In this document: in pieces, positions 26,018 through 34,368 of the stretch | How positions within the stretch are numbered: position 1 is the stretch's first letter | How the letters are laid out: every line of letters begins with the position of its first letter | Source of the DNA: Amycolatopsis tucumanensis | GTDB taxonomy: Bacteria; Actinomycetota; Actinomycetes; Mycobacteriales; Pseudonocardiaceae | Direction: 5' to 3' | Assembly (NCBI RefSeq): GCF_021654135.1 | Contig: NZ_JAKGSD010000001.1 | Coordinates: forward strand, 692,979-756,978 | DNA length: 64,000 nt | Program-made: the position numbers and the translations under genes | Notes under the pieces: generated by a model | Seen by the model: only the letters and a program-made list of their open reading frames with translations | The model's database searches: none | Told to the model about the DNA's origin: nothing

Positions 26018-26793
26018 AGGACACGCGGGACAAGGCCCGCGCGCTCTACGACGCCCGCAGCACCCGGACCCCGATCCCCCCGTTCACCGACGACGAGCCG
26101 GGTCTCGGGATGGCCGACGGCTACGCGGTACAACGTGAACTGATCGACCTGCTGCTCGCCGACGGCGACCGCATCGTCGGCCACAAGGTCGGGCTGACGT
26201 CCGAGCCGATGCAGAAGATGATCGGCGTCGATTCACCGGACTACGGGCCGGTGCTGGTGTCCACCGTCTACCGCGACGGCGACGAAATCCCGCTCAGCCG
26301 GTTCATCGCTCCCAAGCTCGAAGCCGAAATCGTGTTCGTGCTCGGTGATCGCCTGGAAGGCCCGGGAGTCACCATCACGGAAGCGCGGGCGGCGGTCGCC
26401 GGGGCGGTGGCCGGGATGGAGATCGTCGACTCCCGCATCGAAGACTGGCGCGTCCGGCTCGCCGACACCGTCGCCGACCTGGCGTCCAACGGCGCCGTGG
26501 CGACGTCGAGCCGGATCGTCCCGATCGATGGGTTCGACACCCGGCTCGTGGGCATGACATTGACCCGCAACGGCGTGGTGATCGACACCGGCGCCGGTGC
26601 GGCCGCCTTGGGTGATCCGGTGGCTGTCGTCGCCTGGCTCGCCAACGTCCTGGGTGCCGACGGAGTAGCCCTCGAACCCGGGCACCTGATCATGACCGGC
26701 GCGCTGCACGCGGCCGTCCCCATGGCCCCGGGGGACGTCTTCCGCGCCGACTTCGACCGCCTGGGACCGGTGACCGTGCGGGTGAGCGGATGA
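26014..26793 (+). CDS. mhpD: 2-Oxopent-4-enoate hydratase
   Basis: A 259-residue member of the FAH-like hydratase/decarboxylase family, adding water to 2-hydroxypenta-2,4-dienoate. Typical blocks are GHKVGLTSEPMQKMIGVDSP (near 57-76), APKLEAEIVFVLGD with the metal-binding E-x-E, AGMEIVDSRI and DTVADLASNGA. It has a GTG start overlapping the dehydrogenase and overlaps the decarboxylase gene. In the DmpE/DmpH system hydratase and decarboxylase form a complex, which the gene pairing supports. Confidence 0.87.
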   Translation: MKDTRDKARALYDARSTRTPIPPFTDDEPGLGMADGYAVQRELIDLLLADGDRIVGHKVGLTSEPMQKMIGVDSPDYGPVLVSTVYRDGDEIPLSRFIAPKLEAEIVFVLGDRLEGPGVTITEARAAVAGAVAGMEIVDSRIEDWRVRLADTVADLASNGAVATSSRIVPIDGFDTRLVGMTLTRNGVVIDTGAGAAALGDPVAVVAWLANVLGADGVALEPGHLIMTGALHAAVPMAPGDVFRADFDRLGPVTVRVSG

Positions 26794-27551
26794 ACAACGT
26801 CGGCAAGTGGGCTGAGCAGCTGGCGAAAGCGGTCGCCGACCGCATCGCGATCCCCAGGCTGTCCGCTGAATCCCCGGAACTCGACCTCGAGACCGCTTAC
26901 CGCGTACAGCGCGAACTGCGCGCGGCCGCCGGCCCCCTGGCCGGCCGCAAACTGGGTGTGACGTCCCGGGCAAAGCAGGCTCAGGTGGGCGTCTCCTCCC
27001 CCGTCCACGGATATCTCGCCGCAGCGGATGCCGTCGACCTCGGCGAGCCTTTGGACACCGCGCCGCTGATCCAGCCCCGGTGCGAGCCGGAGATCGTCTT
27101 CCTCCTGGGCCGTGAACTCGCCGGGCCGCACGTCACCGCCGCGGACGTCCTCGCCGCGTCCCGCGGCGTCGCTGTGGGGATCGAGGTGCTCGACTCCCGT
27201 TACACCGACTACGAATTCACGATGCCGGACGTCGTCGCCGACAACACCTCCGCCGGCCGATACGTGGTCGGCCCGCCCGTGGATCCGTCCGGCATCGACC
27301 TCCGTCTGGTCGGCGTGCTGCTGGAGAAGAACGGGAAGGTCGCGGCCACCGCGTCTGGCGCGGCCGTGCTCGGCCATCCGGCCGCCGCGGTGGCGTGGCT
27401 GGTGCGCCGGTTGTGGACGGAAGGCGAAGGACTGCGCGCGGGTGAGATCGTGCTGTCCGGCGGACTGACCGCCGCCGTCCCGGTGGCTCCGAAAGACGTC
27501 GTCGTCGCCTCGATCGACCGGTTGGGCTCGGTCGAGCTTGCTTGCCGCTGA
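26790..27551 (+). CDS. dmpH: 4-Oxalocrotonate decarboxylase
   Basis: A 253-residue paralogue of the preceding hydratase with decarboxylase-type features: GRKLGVTSRAKQAQVGVSSP, IQPRCEPEIVFLLGREL with the metal-binding glutamates, and the diagnostic IEVLDSRYTDYEFTMPDVVA. It removes CO2 from 2-oxo-3-hexenedioate to feed the hydratase. Coupled by a 4-bp overlap to the hydratase and followed by the tautomerase, it shows that the oxalocrotonate branch of meta-cleavage is encoded here. Confidence 0.87.
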   Translation: MNNVGKWAEQLAKAVADRIAIPRLSAESPELDLETAYRVQRELRAAAGPLAGRKLGVTSRAKQAQVGVSSPVHGYLAAADAVDLGEPLDTAPLIQPRCEPEIVFLLGRELAGPHVTAADVLAASRGVAVGIEVLDSRYTDYEFTMPDVVADNTSAGRYVVGPPVDPSGIDLRLVGVLLEKNGKVAATASGAAVLGHPAAAVAWLVRRLWTEGEGLRAGEIVLSGGLTAAVPVAPKDVVVASIDRLGSVELACR

Positions 27552-27574
27552 CCCACCGACGAAAGGCACACACC

Positions 27575-27778
27575 ATGCCACTCATCCAGGTCACGCTCGT
27601 CGAAGGGCGTTCCCCCGAGCAACTCCGCGCGCTGGGCGAAGCACTCACCATCGCCGCCGAGCAAGCCATCGGCGCGAAGCGGCAATCGATTCGCGTGGTG
27701 CTCACCGAGTGCAAACCGGAGCACTGGTTCATCGCGGGCGACTCGATGGCGCACCTTCGCGACACCGGTGCCAGGTGA
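27575..27778 (+). CDS. 4-Oxalocrotonate tautomerase
   Basis: A 67-residue tautomerase-superfamily subunit. After Met removal the catalytic N-terminal proline leads PLIQVTLVEGRSPEQLRAL, followed by the RQSIRVVLTECKPEHWFIAG block of the family. It isomerises 2-hydroxymuconate to its 2-oxo-3-enoate form before decarboxylation. GAAAGG precedes the ATG at 27575. It closes the meta-cleavage operon; regulon promoter B begins at its stop codon. Confidence 0.88.
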   Translation: MPLIQVTLVEGRSPEQLRALGEALTIAAEQAIGAKRQSIRVVLTECKPEHWFIAGDSMAHLRDTGAR

Positions 27779-27836
27779 CCGTCACCGTCACGGTCATTCG
27801 ACGGGCGCTGCCGGTGGCAGTTCCGACCACCATGGG
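27777..27836 (+). promoter_or_regulatory. Bipartite regulon promoter, copy B
   Basis: GACCGTC (27777-27783), GTCATTCGACGG (27793-27804) and a -10-like CATGGG (27831-27836) repeat the geometry of the other copies. It separates the meta-cleavage operon from the split-barrel/kinase pair at 27873-29914. Confidence 0.75.
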
Positions 27837-27872
27837 TCCGGCACGCGACCGAACCGACCTTGGGAGGGCACC

Positions 27873-28481
27873 ATGCCGCACCGGTACCTCAGCACACTGA
27901 CAACGCCGGCCGTCGAAGCCGCACAAAAGCAGTACGGCAGCTACTCCGCCATCCAGCGGATGACCAGCGGCTGGCACACCGACGGTGTCCTCGGCGAGGA
28001 CGAGATCGGCTTCATCGCCGAGCGGGACAGCTTCTACCTCGGCACCGTCGGCGAAACCGGCTGGCCGTACGTCCAGCACCGCGGTGGACCGCCCGGCTTC
28101 CTCAAGGTGCTCGGCGTGGAAGACGGCGCGAGCCTGCTCGCCTGGGCCGACTTCCGGGGCAATCGCCAGTACGTGTCCGTGGGGAATCTCGGCGCCTCGG
28201 CCAAGGTGTCGCTGTTCCTCATGGACTACCCCCACCAGCAACGCCTCAAGATACTGGGAGAGGCCCGCTCTCACGACGCCCGGACCGAAGAGGCCGCGTC
28301 GCTGCTGGAAAAGGTCGCCCTTCCGGGCTACCGGGCCCACGTGGAGCGCATCATCACCGTCAGGGTGCGCGGCTATGACTGGAACTGTCCCCAGCACATC
28401 ACCCCGCGCTGGACCGAAGCGGAACTCGCGCCGATCCTCAACGCGGCCGGCCACCACCCCGACGATCGCCGTCCCCGGTGA
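27873..28481 (+). CDS. Pyridoxamine 5'-phosphate oxidase-like split-barrel protein
   Basis: A 202-residue split beta-barrel protein of the PPOX-like family, probably binding FMN or a related flavin. Characteristic parts are FYLGTVGETGWPYVQHRGGP (near 52-71), the GWADFRGNRQY-equivalent and SLFLMDYPHQQRLKILGEA (near 108-126). GGGAGG precedes the ATG. A damaged paralogue lies at 42588-43233. Both are under a copy of the same bipartite promoter. It is coupled to the following kinase by overlapping stop and start codons. Confidence 0.85.
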   Translation: MPHRYLSTLTTPAVEAAQKQYGSYSAIQRMTSGWHTDGVLGEDEIGFIAERDSFYLGTVGETGWPYVQHRGGPPGFLKVLGVEDGASLLAWADFRGNRQYVSVGNLGASAKVSLFLMDYPHQQRLKILGEARSHDARTEEAASLLEKVALPGYRAHVERIITVRVRGYDWNCPQHITPRWTEAELAPILNAAGHHPDDRRPR

Positions 28482-29914
28482 TGGCCACCGGAACCTGGGA
28501 CCTGACCCGGTCCTCGCTCAGGGAGCTGTTCCTGTTCAGCAGCCTGTCCGATGCCCAGCTCGACTGGCTGCTCGGACACGCGTCGCTGACGCAGTGGCCG
28601 GCCGGCACCGAAGTCGTCCGCGAAGGCGACCCCGCGGCTTCGTTCCACGTGCTGCTTTCCGGCACCCTCCGGATGACCAAGCAGGACGCCGGCGGCGAAG
28701 TGGAGCTCAAACGCTCTGGCCAACGTGGGGCCTACTGCGGCGCGATCCGGTTTTTCCACCTCGAAGAACACCAGACGTACCCGACGTCAGTTCACGCGCT
28801 GAGCGACCTGGTCCTGCTGACCCTGCCGGCCGATGAACTCGCCGCGCAGTTCCGCAGCTGGTTCCCGATGTCCGCGCACCTGCTGGAAGGCTCGTACGCG
28901 AACTGGCTCACCACGGACGCGATCGTCGGCCGCAGACGTCAGCTGCTGGCCCTCGGGCAGTTGTCGGCAGGCTTGACCCATGAGCTGAACAACCCGGCAG
29001 CGGCCGCCGAGCGCGCCACCGCGGCCTTGCGCCGGCAGGCCACCGCCACGCAGGTCGCGTTCGTGCAGCTCATCGAGGACGGTGTTGGTCCACGCGCACT
29101 CCGGGAGTTGCTGCGGCAGCGAGACCGGCTGGTCAACCGGTTGTCGTCTGTTCCTTCTTCGACCGCGCTCCAACGGACCGACCGAGAGGACGAGATCGAC
29201 GGCTGGCTGGAGACCCACGCGCTGGAGCAAGTGTGGGAGGCACCCTCCATCTTCGCCGGCGCGGGCGTGACCACGGCCGACTTGGCCGAGGTCACGCACT
29301 CGGCCGGCCCCTCGTTCGCGAGCGACGCCCTGCGTTGGCTGGCTCACGCGTTGGAGTCCGAGCTGCTCCTCAGCGAGATCCAGGAGTCGATCAGCCGCAT
29401 GTCGGCTCTCGTGGGAGCCACCCAGGAGTACACCCACCTGGACCGGACGCCCTACGCGTGGATCGACGTCCACGATGGGCTGCGGGCCACGTTGGCCCTG
29501 CTCCACACCAAGATCGGTCCGCGAATCCGGGTGACCGAACTCTACGACCGCCGGCTGCCGCGCATCCCGGCCTACCCCGCCGAGCTGAACCAGGTGTGGA
29601 CGAACCTCATCGACAACGCCGTCGCGGCGATGGATGGTGCCGGCACGCTGACCCTTCGCACCACTTTGGTCTCCGATCAGGTGTGTGTCGAGATCCGCGA
29701 CACCGGCCACGGCATCCCCTCCGAGAACCGGCGGCGGGTCTTCGAACCGTTCTTCACCACGAGGCCCGTCGGTGAGGGCGACGGGCTGGGCTTGGACACC
29801 GCCTGGCGCATTGTGGTGGAGCGCCATCACGGCGACCTGAGGGTCGAGTCCGAACCCGGCGACACGAGATTCCAGGTGCTGATGCCCACCGCGGAGCGGC
29901 AACCACCGAGGTGA
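28478..29914 (+). CDS. cNMP-domain histidine kinase
   Basis: A soluble sensor kinase (478 aa). Residues 15-130 form a cyclic-nucleotide-binding-like domain (LTQWPAGTEVVREGDPAASF). A dimerisation segment carries the phospho-acceptor histidine in GLTHELNNPAAAAERA (near 167-182), and the C-terminal HATPase has N-box NQVWTNLIDNAVAAMD, G1 DTGHGIP and GLGLDTAWRIV. There is no response-regulator gene beside it. Start is GTG 28478 or ATG 28481. Similar kinases elsewhere pair with flavoprotein reductases, so the coupled flavin-type split-barrel protein may be its partner; this is inference. Confidence 0.83.
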   Translation: MMATGTWDLTRSSLRELFLFSSLSDAQLDWLLGHASLTQWPAGTEVVREGDPAASFHVLLSGTLRMTKQDAGGEVELKRSGQRGAYCGAIRFFHLEEHQTYPTSVHALSDLVLLTLPADELAAQFRSWFPMSAHLLEGSYANWLTTDAIVGRRRQLLALGQLSAGLTHELNNPAAAAERATAALRRQATATQVAFVQLIEDGVGPRALRELLRQRDRLVNRLSSVPSSTALQRTDREDEIDGWLETHALEQVWEAPSIFAGAGVTTADLAEVTHSAGPSFASDALRWLAHALESELLLSEIQESISRMSALVGATQEYTHLDRTPYAWIDVHDGLRATLALLHTKIGPRIRVTELYDRRLPRIPAYPAELNQVWTNLIDNAVAAMDGAGTLTLRTTLVSDQVCVEIRDTGHGIPSENRRRVFEPFFTTRPVGEGDGLGLDTAWRIVVERHHGDLRVESEPGDTRFQVLMPTAERQPPR

Positions 29915-29927
29915 CGCGCGTCGCCGG

Positions 29928-31013
29928 CTACTCCCCTGCCCGCTCGGCGGCGGCCTTCAGCGACGCGTGGGTCGGCGCGTCCGGCACGTGCGACGGCCGC
30001 AACGACTCCATCTCCTTACGCAGCACCGGAACCACTTCACTGCCGAGGATCTCGAGCTGGTCCAGCGCGGTCTTCAGCGGCAGCCCCATGCCGTCCACGT
30101 TGAACAACTGCCGCTGGTAGTCGCCGAAGTCCTCGCGGAAGCGCATCGTGCGGTCGATGACCTGCTGGGGGCTGCCGACCGACAACGGGGTCTGGTCCAT
30201 CGTTTCCTCGAGCGACGGGCCGCCGCCGTAGACCGGCGAGTGGTCGAAGAACGGCCGGAACTCCCGGATGGCGTCCTGGGAGTTCGCGCGGAGGAACACC
30301 TGCCCGCCGAGGCCGACGATCGCCGTGTCCGCCGGGCCGTGACCGTGGTGCTCGAACCGTTCGCGGTAGAACGAGACCATGCGGCGCGTGTGGTCGACCG
30401 GCCAGAAGATGTTGTTGTGGAAGAAGCCGTCGCCGTAGTAAGCGGCCTGCTCGGCGATCTCCGGGCTGCGGATCGACCCGTGCCAGACGAACGGCGGTAC
30501 ACCGTCCAACGGCCGCGGCGTGGAGGTGAACCCCCGCAGCGGGGTGCGGAACTTTCCCGTCCAGTCGACGACGTCCTCGCGCCACAATCGCCGCAGCAGG
30601 GCGTAGTTCTCGACCGCCAGGGCGATTCCGTCGCGGATGTCCTTGCCGAACCACGGGTACACCGGCCCCGTGTTGCCACGGCCCAGCATGAGGTCGACGC
30701 GGCCGTCAGCCAGGTGCTGCAGCGTCGCGTAGTCCTCGGCGATCTTCACCGGGTCGTTCGTGGTGATCAGCGTCGTCGAGGTCGACAACAGGATCCGGCT
30801 CGTGCGCGCGGCGACGAAGCCCAGCAGCGTGGTCGGTGACGAGGGCACGAACGGTGGGTTGTGGTGCTCCCCTGTCGCGACGACGTCGAGGCCGACCTCC
30901 TCGGCTTTGACCGCGATGCGGATCATCGATTTGATGCGCTCGGTTTCGGTCGGCGCGACTCCCGTCGCGGGATTCCGCGCGAGATCGCCGATCGTGAAGA
31001 TGCCGAACTGCAT
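29928..31013 (-). CDS. LLM-class flavin-dependent monooxygenase (CE1758-like)
   Basis: Luciferase-like protein (361 aa). It begins MQFGIFTIGDLARNPATG and has GLDVVATGEHHNPPFVPSSP (about 41-60), STTLITTNDPVKIAEDYATL and DLMLGRGNTGPVYPWFG, features of FMN-dependent monooxygenases fed by a separate reductase. The ATG at 31013 has an AGGAG site. It follows the LLM gene at 31022 by 8 bp on the same strand and converges on the kinase gene with only 13 bp between stops. The substrate is unknown. Confidence 0.85.
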   Translation of the reverse strand: MQFGIFTIGDLARNPATGVAPTETERIKSMIRIAVKAEEVGLDVVATGEHHNPPFVPSSPTTLLGFVAARTSRILLSTSTTLITTNDPVKIAEDYATLQHLADGRVDLMLGRGNTGPVYPWFGKDIRDGIALAVENYALLRRLWREDVVDWTGKFRTPLRGFTSTPRPLDGVPPFVWHGSIRSPEIAEQAAYYGDGFFHNNIFWPVDHTRRMVSFYRERFEHHGHGPADTAIVGLGGQVFLRANSQDAIREFRPFFDHSPVYGGGPSLEETMDQTPLSVGSPQQVIDRTMRFREDFGDYQRQLFNVDGMGLPLKTALDQLEILGSEVVPVLRKEMESLRPSHVPDAPTHASLKAAAERAGE

Positions 31014-31021
31014 GGTGACTC

Positions 31022-31906
31022 CTATTCCGCCTGTGCCGTGGCGAGGTCTTCGCGCACGAGGGGGACGAGTTCCTCGGCGAAGATCTCCAGCTGGCGTTCG
31101 TGGTCGTCGCCGGGCCAGAAGACGATGCCGTTCATGCCGTGCTCGGTGATGCTCGTGACGACGTCGTCGCGCCACCGGGACAGTGGGCCGTGGAACGCGC
31201 CGCGATCGGCGCCGCCGATGACCCCGGAAACGTTGTAAACCTTGCGGATGCCCGCCGGGTCCCGGCCGGCTCCGGCGGCCGCGTCGTCGATCCGGCGGAC
31301 AGCGTCGCCGAGGCGGTCGAGCCCGAGGTAGGCGTGCGACGGGAGCCAGCCGTCGGCGCGGGCACCGGTCAGTGCCAGCGTCCGCGGCCCGTACGCGCCG
31401 AGCCACAGGCCGAGGCCGCGACCCGGCCGCGGCCCCGGGTGCACGCCGGACAGGGCGTAGTACCGGCCGGTGGTGCGCACGCTGCGTTCCCCGCTCCACA
31501 TCGCGCGGACCACGGTCACGGCCTCGGCCAGGGCGTCGACCGCTTCCTTCCGGTCGCGCCGCGGACCGCCCATCGCCTCGATCGCCTCCCAGAAGGCACC
31601 GGCGCCGAGTCCGAGCTGAATCCGCCCGCCGGACAGCAGGTCGAGGCTCGCGGCCGACTTCGCCAGCACTGCGGGCGGGCGCAACGGCAGTGAGGACACG
31701 GTGGGGACCAGCGTGACGCGCTCGGTGCTCGCCACCAGGTAGGTGACCAGCGTCCAGGTGTCGTAGAAGGCGGACTGGTACGGGTGATCCTGCACCGTCA
31801 CCAGATCGAGCCCGAGCCGTTCGGCCGCTCGCGCCTGGCGCAGTGGTGCGTCCGGTTGCCGCCACACCGGGTCGACGTTGGCTCCGAACAGGACGGGAAG
31901 GGCCAT
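31022..31906 (-). CDS. LLM-class flavin-dependent oxidoreductase
   Basis: Luciferase-like protein (294 aa), paralogous to the one at 12033-13037: LDLVTVQDHPYQSAFYDTW, SSLPLRPPAVLAKSAASLDL and SGGRIQLGLGAGAFWEAIEA all align. FMN or F420 could be the cofactor. ATG at 31906 follows AGGAGC. It lies between an intra-operon hairpin and the second LLM gene, so two flavin-dependent oxygenases are made together with a probable ring-modification pathway. Confidence 0.85.
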   Translation of the reverse strand: MALPVLFGANVDPVWRQPDAPLRQARAAERLGLDLVTVQDHPYQSAFYDTWTLVTYLVASTERVTLVPTVSSLPLRPPAVLAKSAASLDLLSGGRIQLGLGAGAFWEAIEAMGGPRRDRKEAVDALAEAVTVVRAMWSGERSVRTTGRYYALSGVHPGPRPGRGLGLWLGAYGPRTLALTGARADGWLPSHAYLGLDRLGDAVRRIDDAAAGAGRDPAGIRKVYNVSGVIGGADRGAFHGPLSRWRDDVVTSITEHGMNGIVFWPGDDHERQLEIFAEELVPLVREDLATAQAE

Positions 31907-31927
31907 GATCTGCTCCTGGTGGGTGAG

Positions 31928-31953
31928 CGGGCCCCCGGCGGGCCGGGGGCCCG
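31928..31953 (-). terminator. Strong intra-operon hairpin
   Basis: An 11-bp perfect inverted repeat, CGGGCCCCCGG and CCGGGGGCCCG, with a 4-nt loop lies between the isochorismatase-like gene and the LLM gene. No T-run follows, so it may be an attenuator or an RNA-processing/stability element rather than a full terminator. Confidence 0.6.
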
Positions 31954-31959
31954 TCGCGG

Positions 31960-32607
31960 TCAGACGCCCGCGGGTTCCGGCTGGGAAGCGACGAAGGAGA
32001 CCAGCGAACCGTAGAACGGCAAGGCGTGCTCGGCGAAGATCCCGGCCAGCTCGGCGCCGCCCTGCTCCCGCCAGTCGTGCAGCAGCTCGGCGGCGACCGC
32101 GACCGTGCTGTTCAGCACCACCCCGGCGGCCTGCATCCGAAGCGCGGCCGCTTGCGAGGCCAGCGCGTTCCACGTGCCGGAGGCGTCGAGCACCGCGTGC
32201 ACCTGGTAGCCCTTGGCGACCCCGGACAGCGCGGCGAACGCGACGCACACGTCGGTGCTGATGCCGGCGACGATCAGCTGGTCGCGGCCGGTGGCGCGAA
32301 CGGCCGCCTCGAACTCGGCGTTGCCGAAGGCGTCGATCTCCCCGGGACGGCGCACCACCCGGACGCCGGGCAGGAGGGCCTGCAGTTCCGGCAACAGCCG
32401 GCCGTTCGCGCCTTCGTCAGCGCTGGTCGTGACGATCACCGGCAGGTCTTGCGCCTTCGCGATCTTGGCGAGCGCCAGCACGTTGCGCCGAAGCTCCTCC
32501 TGATCGTGGTCGTGCACTCCGAGCAGCAGGCCGACCTGGTGGTCGACGAGCAGCAGGGCGGCACGTTTCCGGTCGAGGCGGGCGGCGGGGTAGGTGTTCG
32601 CGGTCAT
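31960..32607 (-). CDS. Isochorismatase-family cysteine hydrolase
   Basis: A 215-residue hydrolase of the isochorismatase-like superfamily. The catalytic Asp is in LLLVDHQVGLL (near 18-28) and the nucleophilic Cys in GISTDVCVAFAAL (near 116-128). Members cleave amides, ureas or vinyl ethers; YcaC-like proteins of this type have unknown substrates. The start at 32607 is chosen by homology and a GAGAGG site. The promoter region has an operator that matches the HxlR promoter at 42172-42193, so cross-regulation is likely. Confidence 0.82.
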   Translation of the reverse strand: MTANTYPAARLDRKRAALLLVDHQVGLLLGVHDHDQEELRRNVLALAKIAKAQDLPVIVTTSADEGANGRLLPELQALLPGVRVVRRPGEIDAFGNAEFEAAVRATGRDQLIVAGISTDVCVAFAALSGVAKGYQVHAVLDASGTWNALASQAAALRMQAAGVVLNSTVAVAAELLHDWREQGGAELAGIFAEHALPFYGSLVSFVASQPEPAGV

Positions 32608-32640
32608 GTCGGGCAACCTCTCTACGGACGAACCTGATAA

Positions 32641-32662
32641 AACCAAGTTACTTTTTAAAACT
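32641..32662 (-). promoter_or_regulatory. Candidate HxlR-type operator, copy 1
   Basis: AACCAAGTT, 9 bp, then AACT (32641-32662) matches the reverse complement of the sequence just upstream of the HxlR gene (42172-42193) with identical spacing. It lies 34 bp before the isochorismatase-like start. Confidence 0.6.
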
Positions 32663-32703
32663 CGCGGCGGCAACCTTCGGAGCGTGACGTGCGCGACACG
32701 CGG

Positions 32704-33537
32704 TCACTTCACCGCGTAACCCGCGTCGACCGGGAGTGCGACCCCGGTGATGTAACGCCCCTCGTCCGATGCGAGGAACAGCACGGCGTTGCTGACGTCG
32801 TCGGGATCGAGGTAGGCGACCGGTAACGCGTTGAGCGACCGGTAGACCGGTAGCACGTCGTCCTCCCCCGGGCTCTCCAGATCGGGCCGGAAGAGCGCGA
32901 AGTTGGTGGGGTTCAGCAACATCGGAGTGCCGACAGTGGTCGGGTTGACGCAGTTGACCCGGATCGAATGCTCCGCGAGCTCCAGTGCCAGCGTCCGCAT
33001 CAGCCCGGTCAGTCCGGCTTTGGCCGCACCGTAGGGAGCGAGGTTCGGCACCGACCGCAGCCCGATCGACGAGCTGGTGATGACGATCGCCCCGCCCCCG
33101 CGTGCCACGAGGTGGGTGATCGCCGGGCGCACGGTGTGGAACACTCCGCTGAGGTCGGTGTCGATGACCGCTTGCCAGTCCGCCGCGGTCGTCCGTGCCG
33201 CCGGCCCGGGTTGGCCCTGGATACCGGCGTTGGCCACGACGACGTCCAGGCCACCGAGCTCGGCGACGCCGCGGTCCACCAGTTCGGCGACGGCGTCCGG
33301 GTCCCGGACGTCGGCCCGGGTGGCGATGATGCGGCGGCCGAGCCGTTCCACCAGGCGCACGGTTTCGGCCAGGTCTGCCGGTGACGCCGCCGGCGCCCCT
33401 TGCGCGGGCACCGCGGCCGCCACGTCGAACGCGATGATGTCGGCGCCTTCCTCCGCGAACCGCACGGCGTGGTTGCGTCCCTGCCCACGAGCCGCGCCGG
33501 AAATCAGGGCGACCTTGCCCGTCATGCGTGCTGTCAC
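32704..33537 (-). CDS. Mycofactocin-type short-chain dehydrogenase
   Basis: SDR (277 aa) with the cofactor motif ISGAARGQGRNHA and the insertion DVAAAVPAQGAPAASPADLA...LVERLGRRI that marks the mycofactocin-coupled subfamily, which keeps its nicotinamide bound. The catalytic Ser-Tyr-Lys set includes YGAAK. GTG at 33537 is preferred since GGGAG lies at proper spacing upstream; ATG 33525 is an alternative. It is the last gene before the regulator and probably oxidises an alcohol intermediate of the pathway. The substrate is unknown. Confidence 0.83.
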   Translation of the reverse strand: MTARMTGKVALISGAARGQGRNHAVRFAEEGADIIAFDVAAAVPAQGAPAASPADLAETVRLVERLGRRIIATRADVRDPDAVAELVDRGVAELGGLDVVVANAGIQGQPGPAARTTAADWQAVIDTDLSGVFHTVRPAITHLVARGGGAIVITSSSIGLRSVPNLAPYGAAKAGLTGLMRTLALELAEHSIRVNCVNPTTVGTPMLLNPTNFALFRPDLESPGEDDVLPVYRSLNALPVAYLDPDDVSNAVLFLASDEGRYITGVALPVDAGYAVK

Positions 33538-33565
33538 TGTTCTCCCTGGGGTGCTGCGAAGGCTT

Positions 33566-34360
33566 TCACGCGAAGGCGCGATCGAGTCCGTGCGTGGTGA
33601 ATTGGTTCGAGGAAAGCCGTTGCGAGGCCTCCGCGGCGGCCAAGCGGACCGCCCGGACCGACGACGCGCGGTGGATGTCGTGGGTCCGGGCGGTCACCGA
33701 CACCGCGCCGACCACGTGGTGACCGGCGTCGAACACCGGTGCCGCCACGCAGGAGACGCCGATCTTCGACTCCTCGTCATCGCGGGCATACCCGTGGCGC
33801 CGCGCGGTTTCCAGCTGGCCGAGGAACACTGCCGGGGCGACAATCGTGCGCGGCGACTGGCGACGCAAACCCTTGTCGAGGACGGCGTGGGTGTACTCCG
33901 TCGGGGCGTGCGCGAGCACCGCCTTGCCGACCGCCGTGCAGTGTGCGGGCATGCGGCCGCCGACACGCGAGGACATCGGCGGCCCGTCCGGGGCCTGCAG
34001 TTTGTGCAGGTACACGACCTCGGTCCGGTCGAGCACCGCGAGGTGCACGGTGAGCCCGGTGCCCGCGTGCAGCCGGGCCAGGACCGGGGACACGACATCC
34101 GGGATTCCCCGCTGCCGCGGAACGAGCTGGCCGAGTTCGAACAGCCGCAGCCCGAGCCGGTAGCCGTTCGCCTCCCGGGCGAGCAGCCGCCAGCCGACGA
34201 GCTGGTTGAGCAGCCGGTAGGCGGTGGGCTTCGGCATCCCCGTGCGGCGGTGCAGCTCGGCCAGGGTGAGGGCGTCGTCGTCCGGGCGGAACGCGTCCAG
34301 CAGCTGCATGCAGCGGCCGAGCACCGAATCCTCGGACGGCGCTGGTTCCGGCATCCTCAT
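33566..34360 (-). CDS. IclR-family transcriptional regulator
   Basis: A 264-residue regulator with an N-terminal winged helix-turn-helix (LTLAELHRRTGMPKPTAYRLLNQL split near 32-55) and a C-terminal IclR effector domain (GKAVLAHAP and GVSCVAAPVFDAGHHVVGAVSVTA). Members sense aromatic acids or related metabolites. It sits inside the catabolic gene series, 8 bp after the dioxygenase gene and in the same direction, so it is likely autoregulated with it. The effector is not predictable. Confidence 0.87.
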   Translation of the reverse strand: MRMPEPAPSEDSVLGRCMQLLDAFRPDDDALTLAELHRRTGMPKPTAYRLLNQLVGWRLLAREANGYRLGLRLFELGQLVPRQRGIPDVVSPVLARLHAGTGLTVHLAVLDRTEVVYLHKLQAPDGPPMSSRVGGRMPAHCTAVGKAVLAHAPTEYTHAVLDKGLRRQSPRTIVAPAVFLGQLETARRHGYARDDEESKIGVSCVAAPVFDAGHHVVGAVSVTARTHDIHRASSVRAVRLAAAEASQRLSSNQFTTHGLDRAFA

Positions 34361-34368
34361 CGCGGCCG

